64,000 bases of DNA, taken from assembly GCA_002077065.1 (NCBI GenBank), contig NAJO01000002.1, forward strand, positions 496,001-560,000, written 5' to 3'. Under the pieces are notes generated by a model. It made no database searches. It had not been told where the DNA came from and was given only the letters and a program-made list of their open reading frames with translations. Positions 42,478 to 53,491 of the stretch are shown here, one piece after another. Source of the stretch: Cryoendolithus antarcticus (lineage: Eukaryota > Ascomycota > Dothideomycetes > Cladosporiales > Cladosporiaceae). Each line of letters begins with the position of its first letter. Within the stretch, counting starts at the first letter, position 1. The position numbers and the translations under genes were made by a program.

Positions 42478-43775
42478 TCAGCGACGCCCAGTCCTGCTCA
42501 TACTCCCCTGCAGTCCCTCGACCTCCTGCTCCAGCTGCTTGATCACCGAGTGGCTGACCTCCAAATCCTTGTTCAATCGGTCCCTTTCACTAATCAACTT
42601 CTGCTCCCACTGCCTAAACCTCCCCTCCTCAACCTTGACCTGCTCGGTGAACCGTCTTCTCAACATCTCCTCCTCTTCCTTGAACTTCGGATTATCCAGC
42701 TTCCTCGGCCTCGCCTCGCCGAATTTGCGCGTCTCCATCTGCTGCGCGCGGTAAGCCTCGTAGTGGTTCTCCTCGGTCGTGTGGATCAGGTCGAGCATGT
42801 GCGTGCGGATCAAGATGGCGCGGAGTTTCTTAAAGTCGCAGTGGTCTTCGTTCTCGACTTCGGCCACACCCCAGGCATACTGGCGGCCTTTGACTGTGCG
42901 GCCGTCGGGGGTGGAGACGTCGCGCTCGCTGCCGATGACGGAGAAGGGCATGGCTTGGATGAGGGAGCGGGCGTGTTGGAGGCCGGGCTCGTCGTCCTCT
43001 TCGAGAGGAGGGGTGTAAATCTTGATACCTTGGGCTTCGATCACGGCGCGGATCTGTTTCATTGTCAGTGATCGTATTTGCTGAGACAGTGCAGGTAGAC
43101 ATACGCGGCTCTTGAACTTGAGCAGGTCTGCAGGGCTGAGAGTGTCGGCTTTGGCAATGACAGGGATGAGGTTGACCCGCGAACACAGGCGCTTCATCAC
43201 TTCAATGTCAAGAGGCTTCAGTGTGTGGCCGGTCGGGCGAATGAAGTAAAGGCAAGCATGCACACGCAGGTCGATCTTCTCCACACGGCGCGGCTGTTGC
43301 TCCTGGAGCATATAACTCTCATGCTGATCGTCCAAGAACTCAATGATGGGTTGCCATGAATCGCGGTTGTTGACATAGTCGCCGAAGCCGGGTGTATCTA
43401 TGACAGTCAGGCGGACTACCAATGCTGTCAGTGAAGGTCAACGCTCGGTGTCAGTGCATGCACCCACCCTTGAAGAACTTCTCCTCCAGCTCGGCCTTGG
43501 TGATCTCGATCTCCACAGTCTTATCAATCTGCTTCTGGTGGCGGCGACGATGATCGGCGTAATTCTTGATGGTGGTTGAGAACAGGGTGTTGATGAAGGT
43601 GGTCTTGCCCAATCCGGACTCGCCAGCTACCATAATCGTGAAAGCAGCGCCGCGCTTCGCAACGATCTTGTGGCGTTGATTGGGGAGCTGCTGACTGTGA
43701 GCATGCATACTTCGTCCCGCCATTGACTGCCGGACTCACATTGGCGATGCCGATCGGCGACAAATGCTCCGCCAT
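42478..43775 (-). CDS. CDC12: septin, Cdc12/AspC type
   Basis: Four exons (43775..43740, 43687..43468, 43415..43105, 43053..42478); 380 aa. Septins are GTP-binding proteins that form filaments at septa, hyphal tips and branch points. Exon 1 encodes MAEHLSPIGIAN and joins LPNQRHKIVAKRGAAFT, the Cdc12/AspC start. G1 is GESGLGKT (residues 34-41), G3 DTPGFGD and G4 AKAD; GRQYAWGVAEVENEDHCDF belongs to the septin unique region. The C-terminus is a coiled coil (FKEEEEMLRRRFTEQVKVEE and LEVSHSVIKQLEQEVEGLQG). Intron 3 (51 nt) is stop-free and a multiple of three, so retention would insert 17 residues. The exon-2 acceptor is a tandem CAG (TCAGCAG). An alternative upstream start is open but unlike relatives. 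Confidence 0.93.
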
Positions 43776-44306
43776 CGTGGTAGGCTGTGATGTGGGCGTT
43801 GGATCCAGCTTGATGCGGCCTTGCTTGGACAACCAGTTGTTCGTTGCTTGCAGCGCTAAATTATCGTCAGCGGTGATCTCGAGCTTCTGCCCTCCGGCAT
43901 GGTGTGCGAGTAGCTGCTCCATGCGCTTGACTGGACTGGAGACGAAGCGTTTCACGGTGCCGCGCGAGTGGGTGCTCCAAGGCATTGAACGTACCAGTGC
44001 AGTGAACGAGCTTTCAATACTTTGCCCTGAGCTGTGCAAGTTGCGGTGCTGTGGTGAAGTAAGGGCGGTGCGATTGTGTGTAGCAATCGCAACAAGTATG
44101 TGGGAAACGGCTTCTCCTTTCCCTGACACTTAATGCGGTTAGTGAGGCTCTGCGGCGAGATCATCCAAGGTTTGTGGGGTGCATGAGCCCGATCTCCGAG
44201 GCAGCTTCACAAAAAGTTTTGGCGTAGACTTTGAATTGAGACGCATATCAAGCATCCGAAATAGTATCCTCTTTCACGGCGTACGGCGTTCATTCTGGTC
44301 TTCAAC
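43776..44306. other. intergenic, divergent promoter
   Basis: About 530 bp between the septin and PWP2 starts. An AAAAAGTTTT block near 44212 loosely resembles the yeast ribosome-biogenesis RRPE (AAAAATTTT) and would suit PWP2, but one loose match is weak evidence. Confidence 0.3.
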
Positions 44307-47059
44307 ATGAAGACTGACTTCAATGTAGGTCGTCCGCCAATGAAGTATCACTACCCTCCACTAGCTAAGTCCATTCCCAGTTCTCCAATCTTCTTGGCAC
44401 AGTCTATCGCAAAGGGAATCTCGTCTACACAGACGACGGCAACACCTTGCTTTCGCCAGTGGGCAACCGCGTGACCGTCTTCGACCTCGTGAACAACAAA
44501 TCGCATACTCTGCCCTTCGCACACCGGACGAACATTGCCCGGATAGCATTGCATCCGCAAGGACAGCTGCTTCTGACTATAGACGAGCAAGGGCATGCAA
44601 TACTCAGCCACTTCACCCGGAGAGTAGTGCTATACCATTTCTCGCTGAAAGGTGCGGTCTCAGCGCTTGTATTCTCGCCGAATGGGAGGTTCTTTGCTGT
44701 CGCGCTTGGTCGGAAGATCGAGGTGTGGAAGACACCGTCAACGCCAGGCTCAACAGAGGGAGACGAGGAAGGCGCCGGCCTGGAGTTCGCACCTTTTGTG
44801 AGATACAGGACATACGTGGGACATCATGACACAGCACAGAACATTGAGTGGAGCAGTGATGGACGATTCTTCCTGTCTGCTAGCAAGGATTTGACAGCGC
44901 GAATATGGAGCTTGGATCCGGAGGAAGGCTTCACGCCTACGGTATTAGCTGGACATCGTACAGCAGTGCACGCTGCGTGGTTCTCATATGACCAGGAGAC
45001 GATCTACACAATATCGAAGGACGGTGCACTGTTTCAGTGGAGATATCTGCCACCACCAGATGTAGATCCGGATGCACTGACTGCGGACGACGAGCGGTGG
45101 CGAATCGATGAACGACACTACTTCTTCCAAGACCACGCACAGCTCACCACAGCAGCTTTCCATGCCTCGTCGAAGCTGCTGGTAACTGGCTTCAGCAACG
45201 GAATCTTCATGCTGCATGAGCTGCCAAGCTTCAGCGAGATACACAAGCTGTCAATCTCCTCTTCAACCATCGACACAGTCTCGGTCAACAAATCTGGCGA
45301 ATGGCTAGCATTCGGCTCTTCCGCACAAGGGCAGCTATTGGTCTGGGAGTGGCAGAGCGAAAGCTACATCCTCAAGCAGCAGGGCCACTTCGACAACTTA
45401 AACGCATTGACATACTCGCCGTCAGGCGATCGAATCATCACATGCGCAGACGACGGCAAGATCAAGGTATGGGATGCCGCATCGGGATTCTGCGTAGTGA
45501 CATTTACGGAGCACACATCAGGCGTCACTGCATGCGAATTTGCGCGGAGAGGTAACGTGCTTTTCACTGCATCGCTCGATGGCAGTGTACGCGCTTTTGA
45601 CTTGATACGCTACCGATGCTTTCGCACATTCACTGCGCCAAAGCGACTGAGCTTCAGCTCGATAGCTGTTGACCCCAGCGGAGAGGTAGTGGCTGCAGGT
45701 AGTCTGGACGACTTCGATGTGCACATCTGGTCAGTGCAGACTGGTCAGCTGCTTGACACTCTATCTGGACATGAAGGACCCATCTCGAGTCTCTCGTTTG
45801 CGCCAAATGGTGGGACTTTGATATCTGGGTCATGGGATCGTACTGTCCGCTTATGGTCGATCTTCCAGCGTACACAGACGTCAGAGCCATTGCAGCTACA
45901 AGCAGATATTCTCGCGGTAGTAGTCCGGCCAGACAGCAAACAAATCGCTGTCTCTACCCTTGATGGCCAGCTGACGTTCTGGTCTCTCACATCAGGCTCG
46001 CAAGAGTCAGGGCTTGATGGCCGACGAGATGCGTCTGGCGGGCGCAAAGCCACTGATCGACGTCTCGCAGCGAACGTGGCAGGCACGAAATCATTCAACA
46101 CCATCGCCTACTCCGCGGATGGTACTGTACTCCTTGCAAGCGGCAACAGCAAGTACATCTGCCTCTACGCCGTCGAGACCGGCGTTCTGCTGCGTAAGTT
46201 CACAGTCTCTGTGAACCTCTCTCTCGACGGCACACAAGAATTTCTCAACTCCAAGCTTCTCACCGAAGCCGGACCTCAAGCTCTCCTCGACCAGTCAGGC
46301 GAGGCGTCAGACCTGGAAGACCGGATCGACACCACTTTGCCCGGCTCGAAGCGAGGCGATGCCGGCACCCGCAAAGCTGCCCCAGAGGTCCGCGTACCAA
46401 GTGTGGCATTCTCTTCCACTGGCCGAGCCTTCTGCGCCGCGAGTACGGAGGGCTTGTTGATCTACTCGCTCGATAGCACTGTGACGTTCGACCCGTTCGA
46501 TCTCGATATCGATGTCACGCCGGCTTCGACACTGGAGACACTGCAGCAGGGCAAGTGGCTACAGGCGCTCATCATGGCGTTTCGACTTTCGGCACCGAAG
46601 CTACTTCGGCAGGTCTACATCTCGATAGCTGTCACTGATATCGACCTTGTAGTACGCGATGCACCGGTCGTGTATCTTGAGCCACTATTGCGGTTTGTGG
46701 CAGTAGAGGCGGACACTTCGCCACACTTCCAGCTCAATTTGATCTGGATCGAGGCATTACTCAGATTACATGGCAGAGTGCTGAAGGAGCGACAAGGCGA
46801 ATTCGCAGAAGTGGTGCGGCTCGTACAGAGGGCGGTCGGTAGGCTGCAAGGCGAAATCATGAGGATGACCGAAAGGAACGAAAGGACTGTGGAGTTCTTG
46901 CTTGCACAGCCGAAGGCTGGTGCTGAGGCGCAGGTCAAGGCTATCGGTAACGGGCATGTAGAGACGAATGGCCACGCGAATGGCGGCGCAGACACGCATG
47001 GTTCAGACGATGAGATGAGCGATGGGAGTGGGGAGGCTGAGTGGATCGGACTGGACTAG
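44307..47059 (+). CDS. PWP2: Pwp2/Utp1, WD40 component of the small-subunit processome
   Basis: A tiny first exon, 44307..44324 (MKTDFN), is joined across a 56-nt intron (GTAGGT..TCCCAG) to 44381..47059, giving 898 aa and the conserved start MKTDFNFSNLLGTVYRKGNL. Pwp2 belongs to the UTP-B complex of the U3 snoRNP, needed for 18S rRNA maturation in the nucleolus. Two tandem propellers of WD repeats fill residues ~20-690 (for example YVGHHDTAQNIEWSSDGRFF, LAGHRTAVHAAWFSYDQETI, FTEHTSGVTACEFARRGNVL, LSGHEGPISSLSFAPNGGTL). The Utp12-type C-terminal domain follows (~700-840: LEPLLRFVAVEADTSPHFQL, HGRVLKERQGEFAEVVRLVQ), then an acidic tail. Length matches the family. Confidence 0.95.
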
Positions 47060-47292
47060 TTGGAGATGTAGATACATGTATAGATAGGTCTTCGATATGT
47101 ACAGCTGTAAGATTGACCTGCCGTACTCTCACGCGCACGGGAGGCAAGATCGATGTCTAGACCGCATCAAGTATGGGGAGTGATGTCTTCCTCCTACCGA
47201 TCGTGCACGTCCTTGCTTGAAAGGAAGTCGAGGAGCGACCCGGAATGCTGGGAAGGCGAAGTAAAAGACAGCGTGCACCGTCAGCGAGCACT

Positions 47293-47745
47293 TCATAAGA
47301 GACGATCCGATTGTCCAGCATAGCCCATGGCAGTCCGCCACCACTCGTATACCCCTCGCCGCTGCATCTGCAGCCCAAAATCCTTCACCGTCTCGATCTC
47401 CCTCACATCGGGCACCGCAGACAGTGAGTCTGTCGAGGACACCTCGCGAACAAGAGCACTCGGCCGAGCAGCTAGATGGTAGTCCTTGTACCGAAGATTC
47501 TACATCACCGGGTCAGACATGTGTCCACCAAGTGATTGTTCAGCTCCAAGTCGAACACGTACAGCCACAACATCCACGCAGCCTCTCACCCCGCCTTCAA
47601 TGCCTTCGACGTACATGATACCTGGCGGTCCGCCACTTCGTAAAAGTACGAAGACATCATGCGATTTGGCGGCTTGCGTGAGTTTTGCGATCTTCTTGCG
47701 GGAAGTGATGTGGTGGGTGCGGATAAGGGCGTTGAAGAGGGTCAT
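47293..47745 (-). CDS. small protein, possibly Prp3-C/DUF1115-like
   Basis: Two exons, 47745..47563 and 47499..47293, joined across a 63-nt intron (GTACGT..GATGTAG, with a CTGAC branch); at least 128 aa. Exon 1: MTLFNALIRTHHITSRKKIA, FVLLRSGGPPGIMYVEG and CVDVVA. Exon 2: NLRYKDYHLAARPSALVREV, ETVKDFGLQMQRRGVYEWWR. The HHI.S..K core, PGIMYVEG and LRYKDY resemble the C-terminal Prp3/DUF1115 domain found after RWD domains in RWDD2-like proteins. The coding frame continues upstream as SHENEAIHTWA to an acceptor near 47818, so a 5' exon may be missing. No RWD domain was visible in the short gap before the next gene. Confidence 0.55.
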
Positions 47746-48114
47746 CGCCCAGGTGTGTATGGCCTCGTTCTCATGGCTGTGCTCACGGCGACGACATTGA
47801 CTAGTTGTAGGTGTGGGCTGTCAGTAACGCGAAATTAGTGTGCAGATCGAAGGTAAGGTTGTATATCGAACCTTCGCACCTGACTTGGTAAGGCGCAGAT
47901 TCTTTATGGATCAACACGTATTATGATCGACAGCATCTTATCACTGGAGCCGCGATCCGGAGATATCGTGGAATATGGATCAGAGAGCAAGCTACTAAAA
48001 CTAAGATACGCTTCAAGATATCGCTACATACGCTCAACACAATCAAGGTATCCGAAACCGACGCGCTGCAAATCCGGAACACCTACCAGATTCAACATCA
48101 TCCAAGCCGACTAC
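47746..48114. other. intergenic
   Basis: About 370 bp, including a probable 5' extension of the preceding gene (47746..47817) and the 3' flank of the tubby-like gene. Confidence 0.3.
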
Positions 48115-48888
48115 TCAATGCTGCTTCCCATTGCCATACTTGTCCTCCAGCACCTCAACCTCCTCCGGCTCGACTCCTCCCTCCCTCCTCGCAGCCTCAA
48201 TCTGCGCAGGCGTGAAAGGTCCAGTCTTGTTGAAGAACGCTCCACCGAGCGAGAGGAAGTTGTTCATTCGCAGCATCTAGATAGTAGTGTTAGCACTCTC
48301 CACACAAGTCATCGGAATGACCACGGGGATACACACCATGACATTATACATTGTCAGTCCACACACAACGATCTCCTCTCTCGCCTTCTCATCATGCGCC
48401 TTGGGTCCCAGGAATTCAATACGTCCCATCTTGTGTGTGCGCCAGTTGTTTGACACGAACTTCGCCACCGGATTCTGCATGTCATCTACGCAGACAAAGT
48501 CCCAGGTCTTGAAACTCGATTGGCTGGTCCACTCCATGGGCATCGGGGCAGCAGAGTCCGAGTACGCATATGATAGATGCGTGTACTTCGTCTTCCAGTT
48601 GCTCAAAGCTTGCAATTTGCCTTTGCGGCCGTGGAGCGTCATGTTGCAGTGGATCGAGACTGGGTGGAGGGTCGAGAAGCCAATGACTTCGCCGTTGCTA
48701 GTTTTCGTGACGCGGACGTTTGGCGCGCGGAGGCGGCATTCGGCTTTGTAGGCTGGGTTGTTGTCGTTGCCCTCGGTGAAGACTTTGGCAGAAGTCCACA
48801 GGCCGTTGTACTGGATGTACAGTGGGTCGCCGTCGAGGTGAGTAACGTCGCCAGGAGCACGAAGCTCAGTGCCTGTTTCTGCGTGCAT
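48115..48888 (-). CDS. tubby C-terminal-like (LOR/scramblase-fold) protein
   Basis: Two exons, 48888..48337 and 48276..48115, with a 60-nt intron (GTGTGT..ATCTAG, phase 0); 237 aa. The body is a beta-rich domain with DGDPLYIQYNGLWTSAKVF, GFSTLHPVSIHCNMTLHGRK, MEWTSQSSFKTWDFVCVDDM, QNPVAKFVSNNWRTHKMGRI and REEIVVCGLTMYNVM. Exon 2 adds MLRMNNFLSLGGAFFNKTGP and an acidic tail. The pattern of W..KTWDFVC.D..NPVAKF.SN..R..K.G.IEF matches a fungal tubby-C-like family with no established function. Related folds bind membrane phospholipids. Start MHAETGTELRAPGDV is the only ATG near the domain. Confidence 0.75.
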
Positions 48889-50076
48889 TTGTGCGGTTTT
48901 GAGGGTGGTTTGAGAGTGAATTGTGAGAATTACTGGAAGGTGCTGAAGTGCTGTAGACGAGTGCGATGATGTGGAACGGAAGAAAAGGGCAGCGAGAGTC
49001 GTACTTATCTGTAATTCTGCTCATGCTTTGAGACACAGCGATGGAGATCCTCATCTGATGGTCCCGACAGTCATGGCGACGCCGATGCATATAGGTGGTC
49101 GTGGCTGTACAGTCGCATCGGCGGCGCGTCGCACCCAATGCGGTAAGTATCGACTAGCGCGCCAAGAATGTGGCCTGACAGGGCGGAATCCTTCGATACA
49201 ACCAAGGGACGGGGCTGCGGTTCTGCATCACTTGCGCAATGCTGCGGAGCTACAGTCAGGGCTTGCATGAGATGCACAAAGGTTCAGTCAAGCTGCTTGT
49301 CACGACATGCATTGCCAGCTCCTGATTGTCGCGGCGTCACACCGGTCTCAGTGTCAGACTCGACACCGTTCTTGGTACCTCGTAAGCAAGCAGCTACAGC
49401 CACCGCGCGGTTGTATTCCTGAAGAGCCTCGGTCGGTGTCTTGAGCATGCAATCGTCTGCGCTAGAGGAGCAAACGTTCCTTTGTTTTGGCATTATGTCG
49501 CACGAGAGTATGCCGGGAGCCTTCTTGGACTTGCTATAGGCCACTAGGGGGCAATGAAGAATCCGACTTCTTCAGCGACACCTTGATGGAGCAAGCGGCC
49601 TGGTCTTGGGACGGTATCGTGCCATGTGTACCGTTGAGGAGCTGGTAGAGCGAGTGGTCTGAGTATCATGCCACGCCAATCGCCCGCCGGTCACACACTG
49701 AAATCGTCAGACACTGGTCTCTTTGCAACAACACATCTGACCGCAAGCGACATGCCTGGCAAAGGGTATGATGGCTATTCGATCCAGGCTGTCTGGTCTC
49801 GAGTAGATGAATAAGATGTTCGCGGTGCCAGACGACCAACTATACACAAAGCTACCGAGATCAGGCCTGGGCATCTCGCGTCAGGATGAGTCAGCCGCAG
49901 TCCGTATGAGGCAGTATCTCGCATAACCACAGCGAGCCCGAGAATGAATGCGTCGACGGAAGACACAAACCAAATTGGTCATAAGCTGGCTATGGCGAAC
50001 GTAATAGTCGACCGAACGCTAAAGTCGCTTACAGTCATCATCTTTCCAAGAGCATAGATCTTTTTGGCGGCTGGCA
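48889..50076. other. intergenic, no gene assigned
   Basis: About 1.2 kb. A minus-strand frame at 49544..49284 (86 aa, MAYSKSKKAPGILSCDIMPK) has four Cys but no signal peptide and no recognised motif. I do not call it a gene. Confidence 0.35.
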
Positions 50077-52121
50077 ATGACAGTGACTAGCAAGTGTAAC
50101 GTATGCAGGGCGCGCAAGATCAAGGCAAGTCCTCTTGAAGGCGACAACCACGGCTCTTGATTGACAAGCTACAGTGTGATCAGAAGCACCCAATATGTAG
50201 TGAGTGTGATATTGGCGGAAGGCCATGTCAGTACCTTTACCGTACTGTGAGGAAGGCCAAACGTCTCGGCGAGGCCGCGACGGAAGGTGCAGCATCTGGT
50301 AAGTACTGCAACGACTGCTCTTAATCATCAATCTTGGAAAGGGAAATGGTAAACAGGTCACGTGAATCTTGATGCGATCGATCTCGATGAGACAGGAGCC
50401 GAAGGCTTACTTCCGGGACTCAATGATTGCGAGGAGACAGCGAGTCTCTTCGTGTTCTCCTTGGAACTCTTTGTCGTCCACAATATGTCCCAAGCGGCAT
50501 GTTGCGACTTGCCATCTGTGCAGGCATTGAGCTACTCAGAGGCACCTCAATTTACATCTCGCCCGTGCTGCACGTTGAAGACTCACAAGCATGAGTCTCA
50601 GGCTCAATCTAACCACGGCATCAGTAGACACAGAAGACGAACAGAGTCTGACCCTTCGCGGCGCCCGAGTCGTCGGCGATGGCTTGTTCCAGACCTTGTC
50701 AACAAGCAAGGACAAGTCTGGCCGGAGGTGGCGCCGAGAGCATCTGACAGCGCCGTTAGTGATCAATCGGCGCAGAGAGCATTTCCGCTTACTGACGCTC
50801 TGGCAGTCACTCCGCGTCACTCGATAATCCGATCGCTAACGGGGATGACTTCCGTCAACAAGCGATTGTCACGCCTATCCAGCATGTTGGAATGTACAGG
50901 CAGCAGTTGACGATGTTTGCACTTGACATCGAGCTTCCCCTGGGCACATATCAGCGCACTGAGCTATTGGATATTTACAGCCAATGGTTCCAGCCTCGGG
51001 GAAAGGCCATGTCGTCTGCCATCGACTGTGCTCTCCTGCTGTACTTCGGACGCGCCAAACACGTCCGGGGCCTACTGCCGGAGGTTTCGCGCCTCCATGG
51101 TATCGCTCTCGGCCGATTGCGTAACGAGATCGTGGCGCCCAATGCACTGCATGACGATGGGGTTCTCGGTGCTATTGCTGCCCTCGCAATGACTGCTAAT
51201 TTCTCCGAGCTGGCATCAGACAATGAGTACTGGACGCACCACGCTGCGGTCGAGCAGATCATCCGCGCCCGCGGCCCAGGCTGCATGTCATCCACATTCC
51301 CACGTCAGGTCATAAGTAATATGAGCATGGAGGCGCTTGTAAGGTCCCACACGGACAAGCGGCCACTCTTGCTTAATGGCCCGGCATGGATCGAGGCGCT
51401 ACGCCCGTATTGCACATCACCGTCATTACGACTGGGCCTTGCTGGACTACAAGCCACGAAACTAGTCCCAGCTCTCGACCGTCTCGATGAAGGAGGAGTG
51501 CACCTGGGAGCGTCCGCACTGGCCTTGGTGGACGCTGTACAGCAGACAAAGCTGGCCATCCGACGCGAGGTCCCCAACTTATTCGACTTGACCTTACCTG
51601 GGCCTTACACGACGCCGAACCTAGTCTATACCCACAGTGTCGAGGCCTCAATCGTGCAACGCGAGTACGACGACACAGTCTGGCCTTTTGCGCCGCCACT
51701 GAACTTCAAGAACCGCTTGAGTGGCGTCTGCTTCGTATACTACCAGGCGTTCATGTACTACGCCGATGAGGTACTCCTGGACACACTTTCGAAATTAGAC
51801 TCTCACGGCATCGCCCTGCCGATCGGCGACGATCTCATCTCCGTGTCCGAGATCACCGCCCGTCTTACCGCCCACGCCGAGGCGCTGTGCCGCGCGACAC
51901 CATACCTACATTCCGCCGACAACGTGGGCGATACCGATGTGTTTGCCCATGGCTCACTGGTCCACGCACTTCGATGGTTCGAGCGCAGCGGAGCCGTGAA
52001 GCAGTCAGCATGGTGTACGCGTGCGAGGGACCGCTTGCACACGTCGCAGCTGGCTCCGGCCGTGTACGATGAGGATTCAATGGCGAGAAGAGTGTTTGGC
52101 GCCTGGCCGATGTTGATGTGA
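50077..52121 (+). CDS. Zn2Cys6 fungal transcription factor
   Basis: Exon 1 (50077..50124) and exon 2 (50175..50298) encode the binuclear zinc cluster: CNVCRARKIK, then CDQKHPICSECDIGGRPC, with Cys spacing 2-6-6-2-6. Intron 1 (50125..50174) is GC-AG type (GCAAGT..CTACAG) at the family's usual position after the third-motif lysine. Intron 2 is 50299..50356. Exon 3 starts at 50357 (HVNLDAIDLDETGAEG). The final intron, 50755..50806 (GTTAGT..CTGGCAG with a TTACTGAC branch), feeds HSASLDNPIANGDDFRQQAI into the large last exon (50807..52121), a typical helical regulatory region. This last join requires the frame ending REHLTAP, which is closed by a stop at 50576, so one more intron must end near 50580-50630 (CTAACCACGGCATCAG is a good candidate). 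Target genes unknown. Confidence 0.8.
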
Positions 52122-53491
52122 GCGTAGCAACACACAGATTCCATCCTCGCTCAAGGACAAGACTGGTTTCGTGTTTCGACCCCATGCCATGATCATCGCG
52201 ACTAGTGTTCACGAGGGCACTTCCAACATGAAGGTGTAGAGTGCGGCTTGGAGATACGTCCCCTCCCTCAACATCGTGGAAGCCATGTGCGGGTACTATG
52301 CTTATCGTGCCATGTGGCGTTCATCACTATGGTGGGAGCGTTTGCCTGTTGCTCTGCATCTCGAGACATCATTTCAAGTGCTCTACAGGGCCATCCACAG
52401 TCATGGCGCCGATGATCAATCCGCGAGCCGCCCATTTGATGGTTCGAGACTATCAGAACAGCTCAGGCAAGCAAAGCGCAGCCCCGCAGCCCTGTAGTGG
52501 TCCCCATCGCCTCACTATCACGAGGGTGGCCGTCACCGACTTCGAATTCATACTTGTACTCGGCGACAGCTACACGTCCGTGGAGCCAGCCATGCACACT
52601 CCGCCCAATACATGCGTCCCTATACCATGTAATGGCAACTGAGTCGGCGACAGGAGAGCAAGGATTTGGAGACCAGGGATTTGACATCTCCTTCTGCGAT
52701 GTTGGCAGAACAACTGGACTCGACGTATTTCTGCTTGCGAAATTGTACACCTCGTCAAGTCCAACCGATCCCAGGCTTAATTTACGTGAGTGCTGGCAAC
52801 CTAGATACACACACCGCCTCGCTCAGGTCCTGCGAGACGGTCCAAGATATGCATTGCTACGGGCGGGCGACTGTGTCTTCTCCACCTTGTCGGAGCCACA
52901 CATTCTGAGGTCGCTCGCGTCTGCGCAGATCCTGGTGCTGCGTCCGATGGCTGCTCAACATACCTACAGCATCGTCCATAGCCTATCCGCAGGTTGTTTG
53001 TCGATGTCACAGAGCCCCGAACCGTCTACAAGTTCCTACGATGTTCCTTTCGAAGCCGTCTCCAGGGCTGGGTGCCGGCTGGTTGCTGTGCGACGACCGA
53101 TCCGGCGCAATGAACACGGACTCGATGATGAACGTGTTCAGCACGCAGTGAAAGCTGCTGACGCTCCATCCAAGACAGCACACGGAAGACGACATTGTTG
53201 CATAGACCGTCGCTGAGTAAATGCTGTAGCAGTGCTGTGGATATCAGCATTCTCCATGAAGAGGGCGAGATGAGCAACTCTTTCGTCTTCTCACCCACGT
53301 GGTAGCGGACACGGGGGTGATCTTACCAGCGCGGATACTAGGATATGTGGTCATCGAGTGATAATACACCATGTGGATAGCCAAGCCTACGAACACTTGC
53401 GCTAATCTTCAATCCTCACAACGCCGTACACAGGACTGCCACTCAAGCTGTCGACTCCGTGTTCATAACTGCGCGAGAATCCATTTACTCC
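52122..53491. other. intergenic, no gene assigned
   Basis: About 1.37 kb between the convergent transcription factor gene and MCM5. Open frames overlap on both strands (52497-53216 plus, 52810-52463 minus) and neither shows a motif. The minus one (AITWYRDACIGRSVHGWLHG) is the more protein-like but remains unsupported. Confidence 0.35.

Noticed and set aside
52497..53216. 239-codon plus-strand frame
   Set aside because: No motif and non-coding-like composition; overlapped by equally open minus-strand frames.
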